A DNA stretch of 33,652 nucleotides from Smittium mucronatum (Eukaryota > Kickxellomycota > Harpellomycetes > Harpellales > Legeriomycetaceae), in the NCBI GenBank assembly GCA_001953115.1, contig LSSL01000345.1, forward strand, positions 1 through 33,652. The letters run 5' to 3'. This document shows positions 24,701 to 33,652 of this stretch, one piece after another; position 1 is the first letter of the stretch; each line of letters opens with the position of its first letter. Under the pieces are notes generated by a model. That model searched no databases. It was not told the DNA's origin and was given only the letters and a program-made list of their open reading frames with translations. The position numbers were made by a program, and so were the translations under genes.

Positions 24701-25616
24701 CGGATTTAAAGTATAGTTTTTAATGACGTTATCTTACAATAAAATTCCGTGATACAAAAAAAATAGCGGATTTATATGTAATTGGAATGTTTAGCAGTTT
24801 TGATTAGGTCGGTTTTGATATTTAACCCCCCCCCCCTCCACTTTGTATATAAACCCAATCGTCGTAAAAACTCAATTGAAAAAAAAAAAGAACAAAAACA
24901 TGGAACCCCATTTTTTCGAAAAACAGGTTTAATTGGATATTTTTTTTATGATTTATTCCAGCAAAGAAATAAAAATAAGAATGTGTAAAAAAGAATGAAT
25001 TCCGCATTTTTTATGATTAATCAATACTGCTACATACAAAAAAGGTTTTGAATATACACCATTTATATAAATAAAAAAAGGAGCTTTAAAGCGATTAACA
25101 AAAAGGAGCATAACTCAATGCAAACTTAGACTAGGGAAAATGAAATGATTTATATTAAAAGAACGAATGAAATGATATTTTTTGTTTTTATTTATAATTC
25201 AATATTTATCAAAAAGAAAAGGGTGCTTTTACCTAATATCGAATTCGTGTTTAAAAGTAAAAAAATACGAAAGGATATATAAATATTTTATAATTGAATA
25301 CATATAAAGTTTTTCTATGTTTTTACGTGAATAAATAAGAAGAATCTATCAATACATAGTATATGAAATAATAATGTTATTTCCACATTTTTAAGTTTAT
25401 TTTTGGGAGTGGAATTCAAGAGAATTTCAATAGTTATTCTCAAATAAATTTCCTTCTTTTTATCAATATAAAATTTAATATAGAAACATTTTAACAATTT
25501 GATAAAGTAAAGGATATTAAATACCAAACAAATATATTGGAAATTACAAATGAATTTTGGAATTTTTTTTTTTATTATTAGAAAAAAACGTTTTGGTGCC
25601 ACATTGGTCTGTCGCA
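21781..25616. other. Gene desert: AT-rich spacer right of the DIRS-like element
   Basis: No supportable gene. It contains (TA)10 at 22703-22722, C11 at 24826-24836, A/T homopolymers and many stops in all frames. One 100-codon ATG-started frame on minus (25617-25315, stop included) is longer than expected by chance but is made of I/K/F/L-rich low-complexity sequence with no recognisable domain; it is discussed as a finding. Confidence 0.55.
22703..22722. repeat. (TA)10 dinucleotide repeat
   Basis: Twenty bases of uninterrupted TA; self-complementary and easily unwound. Confidence 0.9.
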
Positions 25617-26013
25617 TGAACGAGATGAATATTTTCAGATTAATAATAGCAAAAAAATTCAAGCAAGGATTAAATATTTGAAAATAAATATTATTTTTTA
25701 AAATAGAGGGGATATGTAATATTGGTGGTTCGAAGAGACAAGTAAACTGCTCTCTTTTTTAATATTCCACAATAAAACAAAAAACAGAAAAAAATGAGGT
25801 GTAGATTTGTTCATGGTTGGGGTTGGGGACGTGGCTAAAATAATGTTTAAATCTAAGGTTTGATGATTGGAAATGAATAAATAAACTCATTGGTTCGATG
25901 ATCGACATTACCAAACTAGCTTGATTTATATAGATTAAACTGATATTCAGCAGGACTCGAATTTGATTTTTAAAGATCTTTTCTATAATCTGATCCAATG
26001 AATAAAACGTTCA
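25617..26013 (+). mobile_element. Candidate long terminal repeat (solo or 5' LTR)
   Basis: A 397-bp segment begins TGAACG (25617-25622) and ends CGTTCA (26008-26013), a perfect 6-bp terminal inverted repeat of TG...CA type as in LTRs. Four bases later comes TGGTATCAGAG, resembling the initiator-tRNA-Met primer-binding site of many LTR elements. An AATAAA-like motif lies close to the right end. The flanks show no matching 5-bp target duplication, as expected for a 5' LTR whose partner is lost or for a chance match. No second copy was found in the window. Confidence 0.25.
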
Positions 26014-26017
26014 GTTT

Positions 26018-26028
26018 TGGTATCAGAG
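26018..26028 (+). other. Primer-binding-site-like motif
   Basis: TGGTATCAGAG matches the start of the common TGGTATCAGAGC site complementary to the 3' end of initiator tRNA-Met. Its position 4 bp after a CA dinucleotide closing a TG...CA segment is what gives it weight. The downstream purine-rich stretch (26031-26085) is compatible with a leader, but no gag follows. Confidence 0.25.
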
Positions 26029-26702
26029 TTTTAGGAAAGAGAAAACGAAAGAGAATGAGAGAGGAGGGGAGGGGGTAGATGGACTCTAGAATTTTAGATT
26101 TTCGAATTTCTCAAAACATTTCGCGAAAACGTATGCAGCACATTGAATCACCCAGTCGCTACACAAATTTCAACCTTCAAAAGAGTTTTCGTAGAAAGGA
26201 ATGACCTCTAACAAAAAAAAAAAGCACACTATACTTGTAAAGGGTTATAAATTTCAGAACCAATTTATAATTCAGGTTCAAATTTACGATTGATTAGCCT
26301 CAGTTTAGTCTGCGGCAACTCTTAATTGAGTTTTTTTTCTGCATATAACTTGAGGGAACCAAGCTGAATAAAAACGGTTTAAGGGGGTGGGGGGTGGATG
26401 GATGTAAATCAGATAAAAGCATGTACTGTGCGTATTTGTGTTTTGTGGGCGATGATTATATTGAACATAAACATGGAGTTTGTACACCAAAAGTTTTTTA
26501 CTCTAATTTTTTGTTTTATGTTTTTAGTATAGTTGTTTATTTTAGAGATTCAGAGACATGGAAATAGCTTGGTCATTCTTTTTTGATATTTATGAAAACC
26601 GAGTATCAGCGTGATATCGTAGAACATATATATATATATACTAGTATCTCGTTTTTTTTAAAAAAATCACCCTATAGACGATTTAGATTATTGTATTCGC
26701 TT
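26029..26702. other. Intergenic stretch, no supportable gene
   Basis: A GA-rich tract (26031-26075) is followed by a less AT-rich patch with a 23-codon frame starting MQHIESPSRY at 26132, too short to interpret. A minus frame at 26490-26305 reads through a C-rich stretch (HPPPTPLNR) and looks accidental. T8A7 at 26652-26666. Confidence 0.5.
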
Positions 26703-28880
26703 TGGGTGTAGAAGTAGAGATGGTTAACATATTAGGAACGATGGCAGAATGTCGCCACAAATTTAAGAGGGGGTTTAATAGATATCTGTTTCAATAGCAG
26801 CCAAAATCCGTGGATATTCACAAGATGATGGGGGAAGTAGTTGATAGATTCCATATTTATAAAAAAGAGTGGGGGTACGACCCCTGGAATGGAATAATCA
26901 AAGGGTTGCACAACCAGGCTAGATACAACTTTAATCGGGATATATTAAATATCCATAATTGGGTCAATATTTCAACCCAGTAGTTTTTGATGATATTTAG
27001 AGTTTATAGCCGAGTTTTTTTTCCCTCGTGCTAAATATATCAAGAAACTAGCTGAAAAGATTCGTTGTTTTTTTGGACACCTCAAATTTTTTAAAGAAGT
27101 CTGCTCTTTTACTGGATATGTATTATTTACTAAAATAGTAAGCGACGATTTTTCACCAATAGTAGCACTTTATAATGCCGCAAAACGGATTTTTGCAGCA
27201 TACAAGCGTATAAAATGCAGTGCAACCTAACTGAAAAGGCATGCTATAGAATTAGTATAGAGCCGAGATCTCGTTTGAGAGAACGGGGTTTATAAATATC
27301 TGGGCTATTGGATATATAATTAGCTGGGATTGTAATTGGAAATAATTATTGCCATACTAGTCAGTAAGAATCACAAAACATTCTGGCTTCTGGACTTTAT
27401 TTCATTGATTGCCAATAGTTAAAATATTTTTGGTTTTTAAATTACCAAATATTCAACAATTTTGAAATTATCTTATAGATAAAGGATATTCTTTTCAAGA
27501 AAGGGCTTTTTTTTACAATGTAAACCATTGGCCATTGTTGATTTAATCATCGCCAAACGAATAAATTTAGAAAAAAATATGCTGACAATAATAAGGTTTC
27601 CCATTTTGCCAATAGGAAATTACCTTTTGTGGCTCCAATTCCAGACTGGCTAATGAATTTATACGCTATAAAATGTTAGCTTTTCCAAGTTAGGATAGTG
27701 GTAAAAGTATAGTAGGGAAATGTCATCTCAAAGAAAATCTCCCAAATACACTTTAAAGTGAAAAAGTTGATGTTAATTTATTAGGAAAGTTTCAGCCGTG
27801 AAAAAATTATCCCAGACAGTTGTTTTTCGTAGTGCCGGAGCTTTTAACAGCCACGGGAAAATACGCATTTGAATTAGAAATCAAATTTCGGTGGTTTAAT
27901 TCAGAATACTAGAAGAGCAGGAGTCTAGGTTTTGGGTGGTAGTAAATTTCTTCAAGGGTTTTGGCTTTAAAAGCTCTACCCGTATTACTGATTTATCACA
28001 GTTTGGAAATCTCTGGTTATATATCGTAGAGATATGGCCAACACAATATAAATTTAATTAGATTAAAAGGCCAAGTAGTGTGGGTTTTTGGATATATTAA
28101 TATGGTACGTTTTAGTCTACTGATCCATAAAGAGTTAAATTGGAAATTGGCTTAGCTCTAACCGCACCCAGTTGAAATCGGCATTTTGAAGCAAATGGGC
28201 GATGGAGAATATGGCTCCGAAGAGGAGAGGGGGGGGTAGAAACGGGTTTCGGGTAAATATAATTTAGCACTGGGAAAGCGACCAAGTCTGCGTTTTGGCA
28301 AACGCCAGCCAGGAATGGGAACTTGTAGCAAAACACAAATAAGAGATCAAGCACTATTTGCTTTTCGTGTCACGTAAAGTGGTAAATAATGTGCTGATGT
28401 CCAGATAAAGTACCACAATAAAACCCACCAGCAAAGATCTACATATTCCGAAAACAGATCCATCTCCCAAATTCGATCACTATTGGCGTCAGCCTTTATT
28501 GTTTGCTTATCCCATTTGCCAGCTATATGACATAGGAGCCCTGAAAAAATATTTCTCCAGTGTGTTATTTATTTTATGTGCACTGGCTATTGGCCAATAC
28601 AGATGATTAGCCTATTGGGCAGCTGCATGATGGGTTTGTGAATACTGATTTAATGCAGGGATCTAATGCATTTTGTCTAAATGCACGATTATTGATATTG
28701 CTCCAATAACAAGCAGAAAGTCTGAAACAGTCCAATTACTTTGTGGACTTTTAAAAATAGAATTTCCCTGTACTTTATAGGGAATTTATCGGCATCATGA
28801 AAAAATACTCGACAAAGATTTGTAGCAAACTAAACTGAAAATCTATAGTTTCTAGTATTCATAAACATTTGTTCGCATCT
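26703..28880 (+). mobile_element. Decayed retroelement-like block, family unresolved
   Basis: A less AT-rich island with long but interrupted readable stretches on +. (a) 26709-26983: EMVNILGTMAECRHKFKRGF, one stop, then IHKMMGEVVDRFHIYKKEWG and GLHNQARYNFNRDILNIHNW. (b) About 27000-27229, open: PRAKYIKKLAEKIRCFF, then KEVCSFTGYVLFTKIVSDDF and SPIVALYNAAKRI. This has the P..K..K+L...IR...-KEV.SF.G spacing of an RT thumb and the SF.G...DFS.I look of Ty3 or DIRS elements. (c) About 27829-28040: SAGAFNSHGKIR, then VVVNFFKGFGFKSSTRIT, weakly like RNase H. (d) 28400-28600: STTIKPTSKDLHIPKTD then PKFDHYWRQPLLFAYP, unidentified. Reading across frames with about one break per 100-200 bp looks like a dead polyprotein. 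No RT palm box lies before (b), so a deletion or another family is possible. Confidence 0.4.
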
Positions 28881-29331
28881 AGCTGGGGTTCTTTCTTCTA
28901 TCAAATATTTCTATTCTTCAAACCGAATTTTGTCAAACTCGCCATATTCGATTCTTCTTGCTTCTTGTTTGCCCTTGGAATAATGCTTTATTCTGCCCAA
29001 TAATTTCCTCTCGTTTCTATTATTACCAACACACAGACTCCTATATTTATAAGGTTTCTATTATAGATTTCTGCACCTTTAAGTACATTCATGTCCTCCC
29101 AATCCTTTGTCTTAAAAGCTATTTCTCATCATTCTCTAACTTTGTTTTTATTAGGAAACATTCAATCTTAATTTGTGGGATTGTCCTCCCTCAATATATC
29201 AATTTTGGCATTTCATTCCTGCCACACTTTTAAAATAACAAAACATTCCTTTAAATTAAATTTATTTACATATTTATTCTCCCTATCGCCTCCCACATTC
29301 TGTTTTATCCCCAGTTAATTACGCTTGAAAA
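28881..29331. other. Upstream region of the MIT-domain gene
   Basis: A pyrimidine-rich stretch typical of a fungal promoter and leader. A 91-codon frame at 28958-29233 is composed of C/F/I/Y-rich sequence from the pyrimidine tract and is judged non-coding. A CT-rich run ending TATCCCCAG (29305-29315) sits just before the ATG and could be a 5'-UTR acceptor site, but this cannot be told from the sequence. No clear TATA box. Confidence 0.5.
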
Positions 29332-32300
29332 ATGGACAAAAATGGCTCCCGTTCCTTCAGATTTCTATTGACTTTGGCTCTAAGAAAGGCCCAGTTAGCT
29401 GTTTCATTAGACAATCGTGGCCAAATAAGAGAATCTATAATTGCATACAAAGAAGCTGTCGACACTCTAGATTCAGTTCTTTTACAAACTCAGGATGTCG
29501 ATAGTATCCAAAAGCTCGACCATTTCGTAAGCTCCCCCCCCCTTTTTTTTTCTCTCTGTCCCTCCTTTAATAATAATAATAATAATTTATATTTCAGAAA
29601 AAGACTTATTCCGACAGGATAAGCATCCTTAAAGCTTTTCAAATGTCCAAAAATATAAAGAATTCCCCAAAATTAATACTTCCCTTTGAAACAAGTCCAA
29701 ACACTCTCCCCTCTCCCGATTTATATAATAAAAATCATCCATTTAAAGAGGATTCCGCGAATACGAGTTCTATTAATCGAAATGATCTTTCCAATTCCAC
29801 TAATATCAATTCTTCTTTAGAAATAATTGATCAACCCCGAATTCATAATTTAAATGGCCACAAATTTTCCAAAAATGCCGCAAGCTCTTATTATCATTCA
29901 AACAATTCCCATATAAATACTTCCCAATCCTTGCATACCGAGTCTTCAACAAGCCAAAACGCCAAAGAAAAAGATACCATCTATAGGCCATATGGAATAC
30001 AACTAAAAAGCATCTCTTCAGGTATTTTGATCCTATTAAATCTATTTCAATTTTTGTATTTTATATTTTTGCCTTTTGTTTATAACTAATTGCTCATTGA
30101 AATATACCCTTAACAGATATTCCACAGGATACAAATCAAAATACAATTAAAACACGGCCTCCCAAACTTTGCAAAAATACTGTACTATTTTTTACTACCC
30201 TTTTATTCTTAAATTTGGTTTCATATACCCAAAATTTTCTGCAACTGATAATCTAATTTGTATCTTTCATCTCTTAACTTTTTTTCAGATTGATTTATCT
30301 ATTCGTACAGACAATTTTTCTGTTGATTCTGGTGTATACAGATCTTTGATGAATAACCCAGAAGATTTGGGATCTGATCCTACTTCTGGGTTTAGTCAGC
30401 TCAGTCCAAATATTGCCGGTGAAGCTCCCCCCTTTTCTTCTTCCGAGATTAATATTATTACAGACAATAATCCTTTCAAAAGTAATCAGAATAATCTTTT
30501 TACTTACTTTTTAGAATTTTATTAATTCAATTATCCCTTTTTCTTTTCAACTTTTTTGTAGGTCAAAGCACAAAAGTAGATTTAATTACAAATGGATCTA
30601 GTAAAGATGGGTTTTTTGAACCTAAATCAAATAATATGTTCAACTTTAATGCAAGCCAAGGCTCCGATCGGTTTTCTAGAATCTCATTTGATGATGAAAA
30701 CAGTAATGATTTATCCTTTAGATTACGAAAAAAAGATTCTGGTGACTCTAATCCACATGGGCTAAACCCAATAGATTTAAAAGTTAATGAGAAGTCTATT
30801 GATATCTCGAATGTTGCGGAAAGACTGGAATCTGTTCACATATCTGATTTTTATACTGAGCCTCAGTCTCCTTTTTGCCACAATAGCCCCAATGATAAAA
30901 GTTCTATTAATTACAACATCCATACTGATAAATTAAATAACCCTAATATACCCAGCGCTTCAAATACCGAGATCGGGAAAGGTAAAAACCAAGTAGCTAC
31001 AGACCTTTCAAATCACAATCGAGACTCTTTGTTACTGGAATCTTACAAGTATTCACTCAATCTAAACAATACAGATATTATTGATTTTTCGGATCCAGTG
31101 GTTTTGGATAGCGATTTAAAAAACTTTTCCCAAAACGATAAATCATCTCCCCCTTCTTCCGACTCTTCAAGAAACACAGTTGGCAGCGTCATTATTCACC
31201 CGAATGCAGATAATGTCCAATTTGATAGCGAGTATTCGTTGTTTGGGGATGTTATGAGTCCCGGTGGAAGTGGACCGTTGCAAAAATCAATCTCTAATAT
31301 TTTATACTACAATTACTTTTATGATAAATCTGACTTAAATCAAAACCAGGACATTATCCAAAGTCAAAATTATTCATCCGCATCCAGAGACGAAATAACC
31401 AAGCTTGATATTTCAACAATTCCCAATGTAGGATTCTATAGTTTCTCAATCTATTTAATTTTTCTCACAAAATATTTAATTTGTATGTTTTTTAGCACGC
31501 GTCTGATTTTGATCTGCTAAGTGATTTGGCTAATAATGAAAATAGCCCACTAAATCCATTTACAATTGTTCGATTGTTCTTACAGTCGATGGAAACTAGT
31601 GGGGCATTTATTTCTCCGACAATGTTTATATCTCAAAAATCCTGGCTTCAAACAGGTGTCCGTTTATCGTTTATAGACCATAAGATTTCTATTGTTGAAC
31701 AACTGATTAGCGTGTTGGAAAATTTTGATGATTTTGGGCTTCCCGAAATAGTTTATATATTATCCGAAAGCTCAAATAATCATCAAGACGATGATCATTT
31801 TACTGAAACAGACGATATTATGAGGAATAAAGAGCTTTTGGCAATTGAAAGGTTGTGTAAAGAGGCATCCGGAACTCTGAAAGGTCTGGAAGGAGTGATG
31901 AATAGTTCCAGAAAGAGCCTTTCTAAGCGATTAAAGTATATTTCAGCAGTTCGATCAACTAAAACATTCTCGAACGGCCTAGATATGTTTAAAGATAGTT
32001 CATCTGGATCAAAAATGGCGGTTGTAGGTATTTTAGACACTGATGTCCTAGAAGATGATGAAAGCTTTTATAGTGAGTACGGAAAGGATTATAACAATGG
32101 CCCAAGTCAATATCTATTAGATAGTGTGAAAAATACTTTAAACGGAACTAATAATAAAGAAACCATTGTTCAGATGAGCAATGGAGAGCAAAATGGCACA
32201 GAATGGGAGAATAATGCGCGCGGACCAGCAAACTCTACAAAACCATTAAAAAATGTGCCTATTATGTCAAAAACATTTGGGCGTTTAGGGAAATCAGTAG

Positions 32301-33117
32301 ATAAGTTTTATTCGAATATGCATAGGGAAAAGCTGGAAGAAACTGCTAGTTATGCAATGCAATTGAACAAACTAATGAGGATGATTATGGGGCTGGAGAT
32401 ATGGATTTTATATTTTGCTCACTTATCACTAGTTCCGGAAATACAAAATCGGTTTGGGACGGGATTTGAAACATCGAGCAACGAAGGAGTGGGGTTAATA
32501 TCAAAGAGCACAATTAAAAGAGACAACAAAAAGTTTAGAAAAAGTACATTGATACGACTACCAGCTATTAGCGGAGGAGGTGAGATTTTTAATATTTTTT
32601 ATTTTGTATGTTACTATTATTATCTTTTTCAATGAGAGAATGGTAAAATTTATGAGAAATAAATATAGGCAACTTGAGCACCTTAAAAGCCCCAGGAAAA
32701 AACAAGTCGGTGATCCATTTTGGAGGTAAAGGGAAGTCAGACCAAAAGGACAAAGCAAATGAAGAGATAGCCGCCAAACCGTTCAGCACAGTCAAAGTTC
32801 TAAAGTCGGAAGGGTTCGCGGAGAAGGAAAAGAAGAGTGTCCAAGGCAAGATGGAGGATTTGCGTATGCAGGGAATAAAGGGGGGAGGATTGGGGGCAAG
32901 ATTGAACTACTTCAAAATAGTAGACATAGCAAGTAGTTTAGCGTATCTGAGGAGAGAACAACTGGAGGTGATGAGTGCGTGTCCGCTGACAATATTTTAT
33001 AGATTGCTTGATGTATCAGAATGGCTAAATTCAGTGTTTATACCATGGGTTCTGAGAGACATGCACGTTTTATTGACGAAACATATAAAAAAAGTGCATG
33101 AATGGATGATCACATGA
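29332..33117 (+). CDS. MIT-domain protein with conserved fungal C-terminal region, 1,091 aa (7 exons)
   Basis: Exons are 29332-29526, 29598-30021, 30117-30181, 30289-30481, 30562-31427, 31496-32579 and 32669-33117. The six introns of 68-107 bp have GT...AG ends and keep one frame throughout (3,276 nt). Residues about 8-80 form a MIT (microtubule-interacting and transport) three-helix bundle: LTLALRKAQLAVSLDNRG, then IAYKEAVDTLDSVL, and after intron 1 KKTYSDRISILKAF. Residues about 81-580 are a low-complexity Ser/Asn/Asp-rich linker. From about 598 the sequence is ordered: LNPFTIVRLFLQSMETSGAF, then SWLQTGVRLSFIDHKISIVE. More helices lie at about 838-895 (SKTFGRLGKSVDKFYSNMHR) and at the end, about 1022-1091 (FIPWVLRDMHVLLTKHIKKV). 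I recall fungal MIT proteins of this layout, with an N-terminal MIT and a C-terminal helical region, whose precise role is unsettled. MIT domains bind ESCRT-III tails, so endosomal traffic is the likely setting. Confidence 0.92.
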
Positions 33118-33520
33118 GGGATTTGGGGTATGAGATTCGAGTAGTTTTAGGGAGGAATGTGAGCATCGATTGAATAATTGATATTTAATTTTATAAAATG
33201 TATAGATATTTTTCTTTTTTTTTTTAAAAAAAAAAAGAATTTGTGATTTTTATTGATCCATTTTTGTTTGATGTAGAAATTAAAAAGACTTTAATGGACT
33301 AATATTTTTGTTGGATATTTAAAAGTTTATCAGTGATTTTTGGAATAGAAAGGGATATTTGTGGCAATAGTGTTTGTTTGGGATAGATGCTGATAAAAGT
33401 ATTGGGGGAGCTGAGAAGGGTGGTGGAGGGGAGTAATTAAAAAGTCTGCAACACAAATCATTGAACTCCTCTTACATTTTAAACTATTGCTAACATTCCC
33501 CCCTCATCTAATTTGGTAGA
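33118..33520. other. 3' flank of the MIT gene and spacer
   Basis: AT-rich 3' region with a T12A11 palindrome (33215-33237) about 100 bp after the stop, which may coincide with the transcript end. Two G-rich patches follow (33400-33435). There is no gene in this stretch. Confidence 0.5.
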
Positions 33521-33652
33521 ATGCGTTGCAAAAAGATTGAACCAAATCAAACGTTAGAGGATATTGTTATTTTACTAAACCCCCATTTTTTTATTTTTAT
33601 TTTTTTACAAAAACAGTTAAAAGACGAATGGAAAAAAAAAAAAAGAAAGAGG
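33521..33652 (+). CDS. Possible 5' end of a gene running off the right edge
   Basis: From an ATG at 33521 one frame stays open for 44 codons to the window end. It begins MRCKKIEPNQTLEDIVILLN, a balanced, soluble-looking sequence, then passes through a T-rich stretch (FFIFIFLQKQ) and ends in a Lys-rich run. The first 22 codons look coding. The T-rich part ending TTACAAAAACAG (33604-33615) could be the end of a short intron with an unrecognised donor. Too little remains to name a product. Confidence 0.3.
   Translation, partial: MRCKKIEPNQTLEDIVILLNPHFFIFIFLQKQLKDEWKKKKRKR

Noticed and set aside
28112..28354. 80-codon minus-strand frame inside the pol-like block
   Set aside because: The plus strand carries coherent protein-like reading through the same bases, so this is a shadow.
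28958..29233. 91-codon frame just upstream of the MIT gene
   Set aside because: Composed of C/F/I/Y/S codons from a pyrimidine-rich promoter or leader; not joined in frame to the MIT start and unlike any family.
32558..32849. Minus-strand frames over intron 6 and exon 7 of the MIT gene
   Set aside because: Antisense shadows of a well-supported coding exon.

Overview
The window looks like a piece of an AT-rich fungal nuclear genome, and an early-diverging lineage seems most likely. The supporting evidence is short spliceosomal introns (68-135 bp) with GT...AG ends, a MIT-domain protein whose two conserved ends match a family I know from fungi, and two kinds of heavily mutated eukaryotic retroelement in a very AT-rich spacer. 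Placement near the Kickxellomycotina/Harpellales is only a guess from base composition and transposon content. No operons, tRNAs, rRNAs or CRISPR arrays were seen.

Left gene island (about 0.6-2.5 kb): a two-exon gene for a small type I membrane RING-H2 protein (688-1680, +) faces, tail to tail and only 28 bp away, a two-exon gene for an unrecognised acidic 136-aa protein (2216-1709, -). A TATA box lies 38 bp upstream of the first ATG. Two CCAAT boxes and a TATA-like site lie upstream of the second gene.

Gene desert (about 2.5-28.9 kb): most of it is extremely AT-rich (for example 7 G/C in 13801-13860, against 28 G/C in 1141-1200 of the RING gene) and has no convincing intact gene. Three decayed mobile-element blocks can be read in it by following the protein across frames. 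(1) A non-LTR (LINE) retrotransposon lies on + at about 3.95-6.45 kb, with endonuclease SDH, RT PLSPLL, a degenerate YxxD box and post-RT segments in the right order. (2) A DIRS-type tyrosine-recombinase retrotransposon lies on - at about 21.8-18.3 kb, with RT, RNase H and recombinase ends in canonical order and a clean YLDD box. (3) A less certain pol-like block lies on + at about 26.7-28.9 kb. A candidate LTR with an adjacent primer-binding-like site lies at 25.6-26.0 kb. The desert also carries unusual low-complexity DNA: poly(G)/poly(C) runs of 9-14, T(n)A(n) palindromes and an (AG)17 microsatellite.

Right gene island (29.3-33.65 kb): a seven-exon gene for a 1,091-aa MIT-domain protein, probably acting in endosomal/ESCRT-linked membrane traffic. 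A possible first exon of another gene runs off the right edge. The three confident genes are ordinary eukaryotic housekeeping-type genes with no evident shared pathway. The main interest is the transposon-filled AT-rich compartment between them. I found no intact novel multi-gene system.
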